Assembly: GCF_963677715.1 (NCBI RefSeq) | Contig: NZ_OY782495.1 | Location: forward strand, 2,780,001 to 2,844,000 | DNA length: 64,000 nucleotides | Direction: 5' to 3' | Source: an uncultured Bacteroides sp. | GTDB taxonomy: Bacteria; Bacteroidota; Bacteroidia; Bacteroidales; Bacteroidaceae | Part shown: in pieces, positions 1 through 8,258 of the stretch | Position numbering within the stretch: the stretch's first letter is position 1 | How the letters are laid out: each line of letters opens with the position of its first letter | Program-made: the position numbers and the translations under genes | The notes under the pieces: generated by a model | What the model was told of the DNA's origin: nothing | Database searches by the model: none | Seen by the model: only the letters and a program-made list of their open reading frames with translations

Positions 1-1302
1 ATCTCCAAAGAAAAAGTTTTCGCCTATGAGGCTCAGGTAAAGGCTGCACAGGAAGCATTGGAGAAAGGTACCGGAAAAGGAAATGACTTTCTTGGTTGGG
101 TGCACTTGCCTTCTTCTATTACTACAGAACACCTGAAGGATATAAAGGCTACCGCGCAAATACTTAGAGAGAATTGCGACTTCGTTATTGTTGCAGGTAT
201 TGGTGGGAGTTACCTTGGGGCACGTGCCGTTATTGAGGCGTTGACTAATAGCTTTACCTGGTTGCAGGAAAAGAAAACGGCTCCGGTGATTATCTATGCA
301 GGGCATAACATTGGGGAAGATTATTTGCACGAGCTTACTCAGTTCCTTACGGATAAGAAGTTCGGACTTATTAATATATCTAAATCGGGCACAACGACAG
401 AAACAGCTCTTGCTTTTCGGTTATTGAAAAAACAATGTGAAGATCAACGTGGTAAAGAAATGGCCCGAAAGGTTATTGTTGCCATTACAGATGCTAAAAA
501 GGGTGCTGCCCGTATTACGGCAGACAAAGAGGGATATAAGTCGTTTATCATTCCTGATAATGTAGGCGGACGCTTCTCGGTACTTACTCCCGTAGGTTTG
601 TTGCCTATTGCCGTGGCCGGATTTGATATAGAGAAACTGGTTGCCGGTGCTTGCGATATGGAAAAAGCCTGTGGCCAGGATGTTCCTTTTGCCGAGAATC
701 CTGCGGCTATTTATGCGGCTACACGCAACGAACTCTACAAGAGTGGTAAGAAAATAGAAATTCTCGTAAACTTTAATCCGAAACTTCACTATGTTGGCGA
801 ATGGTGGAAACAACTCTACGGAGAATCGGAGGGAAAAGAGAACAAAGGAATATTCCCTGCTGCCGTCGATTTCTCTACCGATCTTCATTCTATGGGACAA
901 TGGATTCAGGAAGGCGAGCGCACTATTTATGAAACAGTGATTTCTGTTGAAAAGCCGAACCACAAAATGCTTGTCCCTTCGGATGAGGCCAATCTTGATG
1001 GACTGAACTTCCTTGCCGGTAAGCGGGTGGATGAGGTTAATAAGATGGCAGAACTGGGTACTCAGTTGGCTCATGTAGACGGAGGCGTTCCTAATATTCG
1101 TATTGTGCTGCCGGAATTGAATGAATACGGCATCGGTCAGCTGCTTTATTTCTTTGAGATAGCTTGTGGCATCAGCGGATACATTTTAGGAGTGAATCCA
1201 TTCAATCAGCCGGGTGTGGAAGCGTATAAGAAAAACATGTTTGCTTTGTTAAACAAACCGGGTTACGAAGCAGAATCAAAAGCTATTCAGGCAAAGCTTT
1301 AA
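1..1302 (+). CDS. pgi: glucose-6-phosphate isomerase (5' end outside window)
   Basis: Interconverts glucose 6-phosphate and fructose 6-phosphate in the cytosol (glycolysis and gluconeogenesis). The reading frame is open from base 1, and the residues before the first in-window start-like codon ([13 protein letters not shown]) continue the family sequence, so the gene starts upstream of the window. 433 residues are visible. Seen: the sugar-phosphate-binding segment [11 protein letters not shown], the SIS-type phosphate loop [12 protein letters not shown], the loop [13 protein letters not shown] and the C-terminal [14 protein letters not shown] carrying the conserved lysine. Length and motifs fit the bacterial (about 445 aa) PGI subfamily. 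A strong hairpin terminator follows 36 bases after the stop. Confidence 0.97.
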   Translation: MSKEKVFAYEAQVKAAQEALEKGTGKGNDFLGWVHLPSSITTEHLKDIKATAQILRENCDFVIVAGIGGSYLGARAVIEALTNSFTWLQEKKTAPVIIYAGHNIGEDYLHELTQFLTDKKFGLINISKSGTTTETALAFRLLKKQCEDQRGKEMARKVIVAITDAKKGAARITADKEGYKSFIIPDNVGGRFSVLTPVGLLPIAVAGFDIEKLVAGACDMEKACGQDVPFAENPAAIYAATRNELYKSGKKIEILVNFNPKLHYVGEWWKQLYGESEGKENKGIFPAAVDFSTDLHSMGQWIQEGERTIYETVISVEKPNHKMLVPSDEANLDGLNFLAGKRVDEVNKMAELGTQLAHVDGGVPNIRIVLPELNEYGIGQLLYFFEIACGISGYILGVNPFNQPGVEAYKKNMFALLNKPGYEAESKAIQAKL

Positions 1303-1338
1303 TGACTAAGGCCGGATAAAAAGCCTTTAAAAAAGATA

Positions 1339-1397
1339 AGTTCCCTTGTTAGGGCAATCATTGCGAAAAGATGTTGCCGAGCAAGGGAACTTTTTTT
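1339..1397 (+). terminator. rho-independent terminator of pgi
   Basis: The arms AGTTCCCTTG (1339-1348) and CAAGGGAACT (1382-1391) are exact reverse complements and are followed by a run of T to 1397. It lies just after the pgi stop. Confidence 0.85.
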
Positions 1398-1438
1398 CTG
1401 TTTCTACCCTTCTGTTATTTCGTTTGCTTAGTTATTTG

Positions 1439-1446
1439 TACCTTTG
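1439..1446 (+). promoter_or_regulatory. Bacteroides-type -7 element for the HAD gene
   Basis: TACCTTTG matches the Bacteroides -7 consensus TAnnTTTG, 24 bases before the ATG at 1470. No convincing -33 TTTG is present at the expected distance. Confidence 0.55.
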
Positions 1447-1469
1447 TGGCTTAATAAAGGTAATTAGTT

Positions 1470-2222
1470 ATGTTTCAAGAAGCGATTAAACACTATCTTA
1501 CTGCGCATCATTATGATTCTATTGACTTAAAGTCTGTTCTGTTTGATATGGATGGGGTACTTTTCAACTCTATGCCTTATCATGCCGATGCCTGGTACAA
1601 AGTGATGGCAGCCCGCGGATTAAATCTGAGTAGGGAAGAAGCTTATATGCACGAAGGACGCACCGGTTCGGGAACAATTAATATTGTTTGCCAGCGCCAG
1701 TGGAAGCGCCACGCAACCCCCGAAGAAATAGAAGAAATATACAGTGAAAAAACGGTTGAATTCAATAAAAACCCTCCGGCCGAACGCATGCCCGGGGCAT
1801 GGGAGGTTCTTAAAAAAGTAAAAGAGGCTCAGTTGATTCCGACTGTGGTAACCGGATCGGGACAGGGGTCATTGCTAAACAAACTCGAACAAAACTTTCC
1901 CGGAATGTTTCGCCCCGAACTTATGGTTACGGCTTTCGATGTAAAATATGGCAAGCCTAATCCCGAACCCTATCTCATGGCATTGGAAAAAGGAGGTTTA
2001 AAGCCTAACGAAGCTATCGTGATAGAGAATGCTCCGCTTGGAGTGGCTGCCGGTGTGGGTGCCGGTATCTTCACCATTGCCGTAAACACAGGGCCACTTG
2101 CTCCTGAGGTTTTACTTGGCGAAGGAGCCGATATACTTTTCCCTTCTATGCTAAGTCTTTGCGAGGCATGGGAAGAGCTAGTCGGAACTCTTCATTCTTT
2201 CTCTTCCCGGAAAGCAGACTAG
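1470..2222 (+). CDS. HAD-superfamily phosphatase, beta-phosphoglucomutase-like
   Basis: A cytosolic HAD hydrolase that probably acts on a small phosphorylated sugar or similar metabolite; the substrate cannot be read from the sequence. Motif I is FDMDGVLFNSMPYHADAW (nucleophile Asp near residue 27), followed by an alpha-helical cap (about 40-110). Motif II is VVTGSG, the motif III lysine is in KYGKPNPEPYLMALEKG, and motif IV is VIENAPLGVAAGVGAG with an acidic residue. This is the subfamily-I (PGM/phosphatase) pattern. 250 aa is usual, with an N-terminal extension of about 20 residues before motif I. It is monocistronic, with its own -7 element and a weak terminator. PgmB-type mutase activity is possible but the neighbours do not support it. 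Confidence 0.85.
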   Translation: MFQEAIKHYLTAHHYDSIDLKSVLFDMDGVLFNSMPYHADAWYKVMAARGLNLSREEAYMHEGRTGSGTINIVCQRQWKRHATPEEIEEIYSEKTVEFNKNPPAERMPGAWEVLKKVKEAQLIPTVVTGSGQGSLLNKLEQNFPGMFRPELMVTAFDVKYGKPNPEPYLMALEKGGLKPNEAIVIENAPLGVAAGVGAGIFTIAVNTGPLAPEVLLGEGADILFPSMLSLCEAWEELVGTLHSFSSRKAD

Positions 2223-2321
2223 TTTCTACGTTGATAATAGTAAACAAAAAGTGACAGTTGAGCTTCCTCTTGTCAAGAGACGGTTTATGAATTATTAACG
2301 AAGTTAACATCTTCGGAAAAT

Positions 2322-2364
2322 AAAAAGGAGTTTGCCGACTAATAACAGGAGAAAAACTCTTTTT
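2322..2364 (+). terminator. probable weak terminator of the HAD gene
   Basis: AAAAAGGAGTTT (2322-2333) can pair with AAACTCTTTTT (2354-2364) with one bulge, ending in T residues. The stem is AT-rich, so this is a modest call. Confidence 0.4.
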
Positions 2365-2428
2365 CAATAGGAGTTATTTCGATAACAAGTAAGCATATGG
2401 GTAATAACAAGCCTTGTTGTTGTGAATA

Positions 2429-2538
2429 TACAACCGTGTAATTGGTCGAATTGAACCGTCATATCAGTAAAATGCAACCGTCACTTGGAAGAAATGCAAC
2501 CGTCATTTGAATCGAAAGACGGTTGGTACATAAAAAAA
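2429..2538. repeat. five-unit array with exact 22-bp period
   Basis: Units start at 2429, 2451, 2473, 2495 and 2517, exactly 22 bp apart. The first four carry AACCGT at the same offset (TACAACCGTGT, TTGAACCGTCA, TGCAACCGTCA, TGCAACCGTCA). The fifth carries the inverted core (GACGGTT at 2518-2524). The second half of each unit is not conserved apart from an A-rich end. A perfect palindromic terminator follows directly. The even two-turn spacing suggests protein sites on one face of the helix; no binding protein can be named. Confidence 0.75.
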
Positions 2539-2564
2539 GGGAGAAGTTGCAACTTCTCCCTTTT
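2532..2564. terminator. perfect 22-bp palindrome, bidirectional terminator-like
   Basis: GGGAGAAGTTG (2539-2549) and CAACTTCTCCC (2550-2560) form a perfect palindrome. It has a run of A on the left and TTTT on the right, so it would work as a hairpin terminator in both directions. No recognised gene lies between it and the 22-bp array. Confidence 0.6.
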
Positions 2565-2682
2565 ACTGTAGTTTAATCTGAATATACTTTATGATTACGT
2601 TTACAAATATACAACATTACACAGACAAAGTCAAGCGTTTGAGCAAAAAATATCGCTCTATCATTCAATGCCTCCTAACAAA

Positions 2683-2718
2683 AGAAGGCAATTACCGCAA
2701 ATGAGGTAACTGCCTTCT
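2683..2718 (-). terminator. terminator of tRNA-Arg
   Basis: AGAAGGCAATTACC (2683-2696) and GGTAACTGCCTTCT (2705-2718) pair over 14 positions with one mismatch. Read on the minus strand, T-rich sequence follows. It lies just past the 3' end of the tRNA. Confidence 0.7.
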
Positions 2719-2737
2719 ATATAACAAGTAAAAAGTG

Positions 2738-2810
2738 TGACCTGGGTGGGATTCAAACCCACGACCTTCAGAACCGGAATCTGACGCTCTATTCACTAAG
2801 CTACCAAGCC
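2738..2810 (-). tRNA. tRNA-Arg (anticodon CCG)
   Basis: Read on the minus strand this is a complete 73-nt cloverleaf. Acceptor arms GGCTTGG and CCAGGTC pair with two G-U pairs. The D stem is GCTT/GAGC. Anticodon stem TCAGA/TCTGA encloses loop TTCCGGT, giving anticodon CCG. The T arm is GTGGG-TTTGAAT-CCCAC and the discriminator is A. CCA is not encoded. It decodes the arginine codon CGG. Confidence 0.93.
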
Positions 2811-2987
2811 GAAATGCGAGGCAAAAGTAGGGAAAAACTATGCGTTATCCTAATGATTCGAACTTTTTTGTGGGTCATAGTTTCTCTATCAGTTATCATA
2901 AAATGTTATTTTGGTACATAGATGGCTTATAATAAATCAAATAGCTTTATTTTAATGCCGTTCGCAAACAAGTATAAATATTATTTT

Positions 2988-2995
2988 TATCTTTG
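2988..2995 (+). promoter_or_regulatory. -7 element for asnA
   Basis: TATCTTTG matches TAnnTTTG 23 bases before the ATG at 3019. It overlaps the GTG at 2995, which argues against that codon as the start. Confidence 0.6.
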
Positions 2996-3018
2996 TGATA
3001 ACAACTAATAATATACTT

Positions 3019-4056
3019 ATGAGTTATCTAATTAAACCTCAGAATTACACACCCTTGCTCGACTTGAAGCAAACCGAACTTGGTATTAAACAAATAAAAG
3101 AATTCTTTCAGATGAACTTGTCATCTGAATTGCGGTTGAGACGTGTAACCGCTCCGCTTTTTGTGCTGAAAGGCACGGGCATCAATGATGATTTGAACGG
3201 CGTGGAGCGTCCGGTTTCTTTTCCCATTAAAGACCTTGGCGAATCTCAGGCCGAAGTCGTGCATTCGCTGGCTAAATGGAAAAGAGTGACGTTGGCCGAT
3301 TATCACATCGAGCCGGGTTATGGTATCTACACCGACATGAACGCCATCCGCCCCGATGAGGAGTTAGGCAATCTCCATTCTCTGTATGTCGACCAATGGG
3401 ACTGGGAAAGAGTGATTACCCGTGCCGACCGGAATGTTGATTTCCTGAAAGAAATAGTCGGGCGCATTTATGCCGCAATGATTCGTACGGAGTACATGGT
3501 TTACGAAATGTATCCGCAGATAAAACCTTGCCTGCCGCAAAAAATACATTTCATTCATTCCGAAGAGTTGAAGCAATTGTATCCGGACATGGAGCCGAAG
3601 GAGAGGGAAAATAGAGTAACAAAGGAATATGGTGCCGTATTTATTATCGGCATAGGCGGCAAGTTGAGCGACGGTAAGAAGCACGACGGGCGCGCACCCG
3701 ATTATGATGATTATAGCACCGTGGGGCCAACCGGATTTCCGGGACTAAACGGTGACATCTTATTGTGGGACGAAGTGTTGCAGCGTGCCATTGAACTCTC
3801 GTCCATGGGTATACGTGTCGACAAAGAGGCTTTGCAAAGACAGTTGAAAGAAGAAGGAGAAGAAAAAAGATTAGCCTTGTATTTTCATAAACGATTGATG
3901 AACGATACACTTCCTTTATCTATCGGCGGAGGAATCGGGCAATCGCGCCTCTGCATGTACTACTTGCGCAAAGCACATATCGGAGAAATACAGGCCAGTA
4001 TTTGGCCCGAAGAAATGAGAAAAGAATGCGAAAGGCTTCAGATGCCATTGATTTAA
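3019..4056 (+). CDS. asnA: aspartate-ammonia ligase (asparagine synthetase A)
   Basis: Makes asparagine from aspartate, ammonia and ATP, releasing AMP and PPi; an aaRS-like fold related to class II AspRS/AsnRS. Start chosen at the ATG opening MSYLIKPQNYTP, giving 345 aa against 330 in E. coli; the upstream in-frame GTG at 2995 lies inside the promoter. Typical segments: KQTELGIKQIKEFF at the N-terminus, RVTAPLFVLKGTGINDDLNG, the central QWDWE stretch, and the C-terminal class II-like motif LPLSIGGGIGQSRLCMYYLRK with the ATP-binding arginine. ung follows 15 bases later and is probably cotranscribed. Confidence 0.96.
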   Translation: MSYLIKPQNYTPLLDLKQTELGIKQIKEFFQMNLSSELRLRRVTAPLFVLKGTGINDDLNGVERPVSFPIKDLGESQAEVVHSLAKWKRVTLADYHIEPGYGIYTDMNAIRPDEELGNLHSLYVDQWDWERVITRADRNVDFLKEIVGRIYAAMIRTEYMVYEMYPQIKPCLPQKIHFIHSEELKQLYPDMEPKERENRVTKEYGAVFIIGIGGKLSDGKKHDGRAPDYDDYSTVGPTGFPGLNGDILLWDEVLQRAIELSSMGIRVDKEALQRQLKEEGEEKRLALYFHKRLMNDTLPLSIGGGIGQSRLCMYYLRKAHIGEIQASIWPEEMRKECERLQMPLI

Positions 4057-4071
4057 AATGATCCGTAAGAA

Positions 4072-4734
4072 ATGAATGTTCAGATAGAAGAAAGCTGGAA
4101 GAAACGCTTATTGCCCGAATTTGAGAAAGACTATTTCCGCGACCTTACGGATTTTGTGAAAAGTGAATACATACAGTACGCTGTATATCCTCCGGGCAAA
4201 CTCATATTCAATGCTTTTAACTTATGTCCTTTCGATAAAGTAAAAGTGGTTATCATTGGTCAGGATCCCTATCATGGGCCCGGTCAGGCTCATGGTTTGT
4301 GCTTTTCGGTAAATGATGGCGTGCCTTTTCCTCCGTCGCTTGTTAATATCTTTAAAGAGATAAAAAGCGATATTGGCACAGAGGCACCGGGGTCGGGCAG
4401 TTTAGCCCGCTGGGCGGAACAGGGCATCTTACTTTTAAATGCCACGCTTACAGTACGTGCCCGTCAGGCGGGTTCGCATCAAAATAAAGGGTGGGAGACT
4501 TTCACCGACGCCGCAATAAGAGTCTTGGGCGAGGAACGGGAACATCTGGTGTTTATTCTTTGGGGTGCGTATGCGCAGAAAAAGGGAGCTTTTATTGATC
4601 GCAATAAGCACCTTGTGCTAACTTCGGCTCATCCTTCTCCATTCTCAGCCTATAACGGTTTCTTTGGGAATAAGCATTTTAGTAAGACGAATGAGTATCT
4701 GAAAGCTCATGAAGAGACTGAAATTGTATGGTAA
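4072..4734 (+). CDS. ung: uracil-DNA glycosylase, family 1
   Basis: Removes uracil from DNA at the start of base-excision repair. The water-activating motif GQDPYHGPGQAHGLCFSV (catalytic Asp near residue 65) and the DNA-intercalation motif HPSPFSAYNGFFG near the C-terminus are both intact. So is the uracil-recognition stretch around LLNATLTVR. Length of 220 aa matches the family. It is 15 bases downstream of asnA on the same strand, and a strong shared terminator lies between it and the convergent lptD. Confidence 0.97.
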   Translation: MNVQIEESWKKRLLPEFEKDYFRDLTDFVKSEYIQYAVYPPGKLIFNAFNLCPFDKVKVVIIGQDPYHGPGQAHGLCFSVNDGVPFPPSLVNIFKEIKSDIGTEAPGSGSLARWAEQGILLLNATLTVRARQAGSHQNKGWETFTDAAIRVLGEEREHLVFILWGAYAQKKGAFIDRNKHLVLTSAHPSPFSAYNGFFGNKHFSKTNEYLKAHEETEIVW

Positions 4735-4770
4735 GGCAGACAGACCACGACGACACTCCTTCTTAATATA

Positions 4771-4807
4771 AAAGAGTCCCGATACAAGAACTGTGTCGGG
4801 ACTCTTT
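4771..4807. terminator. bidirectional terminator between ung and lptD
   Basis: AAAGAGTCCCGA pairs with TCGGGACTCTTT around a short loop. The arms end in A on one side and T on the other, so it can stop both convergent genes. Confidence 0.85.
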
Positions 4808-4818
4808 GTTTCTTGTCC

Positions 4819-7542
4819 TTAATACCACTGAATGTTACTTTGCGTTTGGCTACGCTGTTCCCACTTTAAATCCTGCAAAATGCTGGCATTGGCGCGGATG
4901 GTAAAGTTGTAGTACCTATATGTTCCTATCGGAGAAACACTGGCCGACATGTTCCAGCAATGTAAATCCCTTGAGATAGTAAAGGAAGTCTGAGTTATTT
5001 TATGATATTCAAAGTCATACCCTGAGTTAAAGCTCATGCTCCAACGATTCGATATTTTTATATTGCCCGATGCGTTTAGCGTTTGTGTATATGTATACGG
5101 ATAGCGCATCGATTTTTCATTAATAGGCTTTGACGTATCTTCGCGTATATTGAAAGAGTAGTTTACGTTGAATGACCAGGGCATCGAAAACATCTGATAT
5201 CCGTCGGCATCCACTTTTGTCTTTTCTACTTTCTTTTCAGTACTGTTTCCTCCTCCTTCTGTGTCGGTTTCCGAGTTTGGTTTTTCTCCATCTTTCTTCT
5301 CTTTATTCTTCTCGTCTGCTTTTTCATCTTTAGGGCCAAACCATTTTTTCCAGGTATCATTATTGAAACTATAGTTAAAGGAAGAGCCCCATCCCTGAAA
5401 ACGTCCGAAACGTCCGTAAGACCATTCCGTCCGGTCACCCACTATTACATTCCCCTTCTTATCAAACTGATAGGCATAGGTAGCAAAAGAAGAATTGAGA
5501 TTAAAGGTGTAGCTCTTGGATAGTTTCAAACGCAGACGCATCGATAAATCGCTCCATGGTCTAGTTGCCGCAGCCGTATTGTAAGAGATGCTGGCTCCCA
5601 ATTCATCAATCAGGCTAACTTTGCGGATGGAATCATTGCTGGCCTTATACTTCATTTCAAGATTATTGGAAACATCGAAACTAACGACTCCTTGTTTACC
5701 TTGTCCGGGCACACCAAAGGGTTGTCCCGCATAAGGCGAATAAGTTACCGTGTCCAGTTGATTCTCCGAATTGAGGTGGGTATATGATTTGTAATAGCCA
5801 TACTTAGACGATCCGAAGTCGGGCGCAGCACTGATGCTAATTTGAGGAGTAATGACGTGGCGTATCTGTATCTCTTTGCTTTTGGCAAATAGTGGTTTAT
5901 ACATACCATAAAGTTTGGTGCTTATTCCGATGCTGGCATTATAATTATATACCCGATGAAAGCCATAAATAGTATCTGTAGCCACTTCTCTGTTGGCTTC
6001 TTCGTCCCAACCCCGCATTACTTTTCGGGTATACCACCTTTCGGTGTAATTAAATGTAGGCGTAACATTCAGGTACTTAAAGAGCGAAAAAGTAGCACTG
6101 ATCGGAATATTGTGATTCATTCCATTTGTCCAATCCTTGACAAGATTCGACTTAAACAGCATATTGTCTTTTGTGTTAATGCTATTCGTCAAACGTCCGG
6201 TGTAGCTAAGTGATATCTTTTCATACCAACGCTCATCGCCCACTGCCTTTTTACGTTTAAACGGATATATGCGACTTAGCGAAATATTGAGATCGGGTAG
6301 GGTTATTGCAACCGAAGAATCGCGTAATGTTTGAGCAATGTTGAAAGTACTCGATATCGTCAGGCCCTTGTCGGGAAAGCTACGCGAATAACTGACACTG
6401 GACGTTTTGGTGCCCTGAGTTAGTAACTGCGAGTTATACAAGTTATTTATATTTGTTCGTTCGTAACTACTGGTTGCAAAATTGACGCTGGCCGAGAAAG
6501 TGCTGTTAGGACTTGCTTTCGCATCCTGCCTGTGAGACCACACTACCTTGAAATCTTTAGCGACCAGGTAATCGGGCATGCCTTTATCTCCCGTTTTCGT
6601 TACCTGATAGTTGGCTTGCAACGAGCCGGAATATTTATATCGTTTGTTGTAATTAGTCTCAACACCCAGTGCCCATGAACCTTTCGTATATACATCACCC
6701 AGCACTTTTAAATCCATATTATCATTGAGGGCAAAATAGTAACCACCGCCTGTTAAACCGAATCCCCGGTTCGAATCATCCATATAGGTAGGCATAATAA
6801 ACCCTGAAGAATAGCTGCTGGAGAAAGGGAAAAAGAAAAAAGGTACCCAAATAGGCAAAGGCACATCTTCTACCACTAAATAAGCCGGTCCGGTAACTAC
6901 ATTCTTTTTGGGACGCACCTTGGCGCGGCTCAGCTGAAGGTAAAAGTGGGGATGATCGTGATGATCGCAAGTCGTGTATCGTCCGTTAATCATAAAAAGC
7001 TCGTCGTCGGCCCCTTTTTTTGCATTGTTTCCGGTTACGTATCCTTCGCCTTGCTGGCTGACAATATTACTGATCAGACCTCTTTTACTCTTAAAGTTAT
7101 AGCGGATCGTTTTTGTTTCATAGGGCGTTTCACCGTCTTTAAACACAGGAGTGCCTTGCATTACTCCTAATGAGTCGGCCACACCGCGGGCATAAACCGT
7201 ACTGCTATCCATATTCATTGAAATAATCTGAGCGCCCAACTCTATTTTCTCATAATTAACTTTGCCTTGTCCGTAAAGATGAGCATACCCGCCTTGGGTA
7301 AAAACAATAGAATCATTTGCCTCATATACTACAGGAGCATCAAGGGGTTGTTTTTTTTTGACTGATTGAAGATTGGTTTGAGAGTTATTATTTACAGAAT
7401 CTCTCTTTATGGTATCACCAATGAGCGCATTACCCGGAATGGCGTTTTGTCTTCTGTGCTGAGATACAACCTCTTCGGGAAGTGTCAACAAAACAAACAG
7501 TAGTATGAATGATATAATTGTATTTGCTTTCAATGGCGCCAT
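4819..7542 (-). CDS. lptD: LPS-assembly outer-membrane protein LptD (OstA-like)
   Basis: The outer-membrane beta-barrel that, with LptE, inserts lipopolysaccharide into the outer leaflet. Start taken at the ATG at 7542; the preceding TTG codon is less likely. An N-terminal signal or hydrophobic segment lies at about residues 9-27 (IISFILLFVLLTLP). The periplasmic OstA/LptA-like jellyroll follows at about 75-210 (VYEANDSIVFTQGGYAHLYGQG, then the DDELFMINGRYTTCDHHDHPHFYL region) with the junction VPLPIWVPFFFFP. The rest is a long series of amphipathic strands. About residues 740-790 hold a low-complexity acidic/Lys stretch (KADEKNKEKKDGEKPN...) that I take to be a surface or periplasmic loop. 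907 aa is the size seen in Bacteroidetes. Its own -7 element is at 7569-7576. Confidence 0.88.
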   Translation of the reverse strand: MAPLKANTIISFILLFVLLTLPEEVVSQHRRQNAIPGNALIGDTIKRDSVNNNSQTNLQSVKKKQPLDAPVVYEANDSIVFTQGGYAHLYGQGKVNYEKIELGAQIISMNMDSSTVYARGVADSLGVMQGTPVFKDGETPYETKTIRYNFKSKRGLISNIVSQQGEGYVTGNNAKKGADDELFMINGRYTTCDHHDHPHFYLQLSRAKVRPKKNVVTGPAYLVVEDVPLPIWVPFFFFPFSSSYSSGFIMPTYMDDSNRGFGLTGGGYYFALNDNMDLKVLGDVYTKGSWALGVETNYNKRYKYSGSLQANYQVTKTGDKGMPDYLVAKDFKVVWSHRQDAKASPNSTFSASVNFATSSYERTNINNLYNSQLLTQGTKTSSVSYSRSFPDKGLTISSTFNIAQTLRDSSVAITLPDLNISLSRIYPFKRKKAVGDERWYEKISLSYTGRLTNSINTKDNMLFKSNLVKDWTNGMNHNIPISATFSLFKYLNVTPTFNYTERWYTRKVMRGWDEEANREVATDTIYGFHRVYNYNASIGISTKLYGMYKPLFAKSKEIQIRHVITPQISISAAPDFGSSKYGYYKSYTHLNSENQLDTVTYSPYAGQPFGVPGQGKQGVVSFDVSNNLEMKYKASNDSIRKVSLIDELGASISYNTAAATRPWSDLSMRLRLKLSKSYTFNLNSSFATYAYQFDKKGNVIVGDRTEWSYGRFGRFQGWGSSFNYSFNNDTWKKWFGPKDEKADEKNKEKKDGEKPNSETDTEGGGNSTEKKVEKTKVDADGYQMFSMPWSFNVNYSFNIREDTSKPINEKSMRYPYTYTQTLNASGNIKISNRWSMSFNSGYDFEYHKITQTSFTISRDLHCWNMSASVSPIGTYRYYNFTIRANASILQDLKWEQRSQTQSNIQWY

Positions 7543-7568
7543 CAACTAATAGTTTACGCTTAAAGTGG

Positions 7569-7576
7569 CAAAAGTA
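7569..7576 (-). promoter_or_regulatory. -7 element for lptD
   Basis: On the minus strand the sequence reads TACTTTTG (TAnnTTTG), 26 bases before the lptD ATG. Confidence 0.55.
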
Positions 7577-7631
7577 CGCATTCTGCATCAATAAAGAGTG
7601 TCATTACCCTTTTTTAATTATTTTTTAGTTG

Positions 7632-8168
7632 TTACAAAAACAATTCACACCAATGGTCAAAACGGACCACTCCCTCTTCTCCGTGCTTTAATATACTCTT
7701 ACGTGCCCCTTCTACACTCTTTTCTTTATCTAGATGACTTTTAGAAAAGAATTTGTCGGAAAAACAAATAACCTGCTCTTCCATGCTTTGCGGAATCATA
7801 CTGCGATGAGGTACAGGGAGATTATGTCCTATTATATCGTTCAAAGATAGGCCGGCTCCGGTATGGCGTTCGCACACAAGTGCATGTCGGGGCATACCGG
7901 CCTCGCGTACTAAATCGGCTCCTAGAAAACCGTGGCAGATGTACGGGTATGTACCATGGCAACAGATTCCGGGAGCATCCGTAAGAAAGATGCCGATGTC
8001 GTGAAGCATGGAAGCTTCTGCCAGAAATACCTTATCGAGGTTCAGTTCCGGATGGCGGCAGGCTATGGACAAAGCTTTACGGCTAACGGAGCGGCTGTGT
8101 GCAAGTAATATGTTCCTGAGCTCATCAGAGTAGGGGTAATATTTATAGATCAATTCGATAATGCGCAT
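7632..8168 (-). CDS. HD-domain phosphohydrolase
   Basis: A small metal-dependent HD-superfamily phosphohydrolase; the substrate is unknown. Visible ligands are His24 (LLAHSRSVSRKAL), the HD pair at 56-57 (EASMLHDIGIF), further histidines around 71-102 (CCHGTYPYICHGF, CERHTGAG) and Asp138 (CFSDKF). This is the usual H...HD...D layout for a bimetal site. 178 aa means little beyond the HD domain. It lies upstream of lptD on the same strand, 89 bases away, but lptD has its own -7 box. It diverges from mscS. Family members act on nucleotides or are stand-alone domains of unknown role, so no pathway is assigned. Confidence 0.75.
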   Translation of the reverse strand: MRIIELIYKYYPYSDELRNILLAHSRSVSRKALSIACRHPELNLDKVFLAEASMLHDIGIFLTDAPGICCHGTYPYICHGFLGADLVREAGMPRHALVCERHTGAGLSLNDIIGHNLPVPHRSMIPQSMEEQVICFSDKFFSKSHLDKEKSVEGARKSILKHGEEGVVRFDHWCELFL

Positions 8169-8197
8169 TTATTTATTTTTTTATTGTTCTCTCTTTA

Positions 8198-8227
8198 TTG
8201 CAATATTCCCGGAATTGAATATTTTTG
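8198..8227 (+). promoter_or_regulatory. -33/-7 promoter of mscS
   Basis: TTG at 8198-8200 is followed after 19 bases by TATTTTTG (8220-8227). This is a good match to TTTG-N19-TAnnTTTG, about 30 bases before the ATG at 8259. Confidence 0.6.
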
Positions 8228-8258
8228 TGCAATATTACTAAAAATAAGAATCAATCAG

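Noticed and set aside
421-1074. 217-codon minus-strand frame inside pgi
   Set aside because: Antisense to a fully conserved enzyme; no motif, no start context. A codon-bias shadow.
2429-2538. CRISPR array
   Set aside because: The conserved part is only about 8-11 bp, the period is 22 bp, the last unit is inverted and there are no spacer-like unique segments of normal length or cas genes.
2995-3018. Upstream GTG start for asnA
   Set aside because: It lies inside the TATCTTTG promoter element; the ATG at 3019 gives the family N-terminus.
8184-8258. Upstream ATG start for mscS
   Set aside because: It precedes the predicted promoter (-33/-7 at 8198-8227), so it would not be transcribed. The ATG at 8259 gives the usual length.
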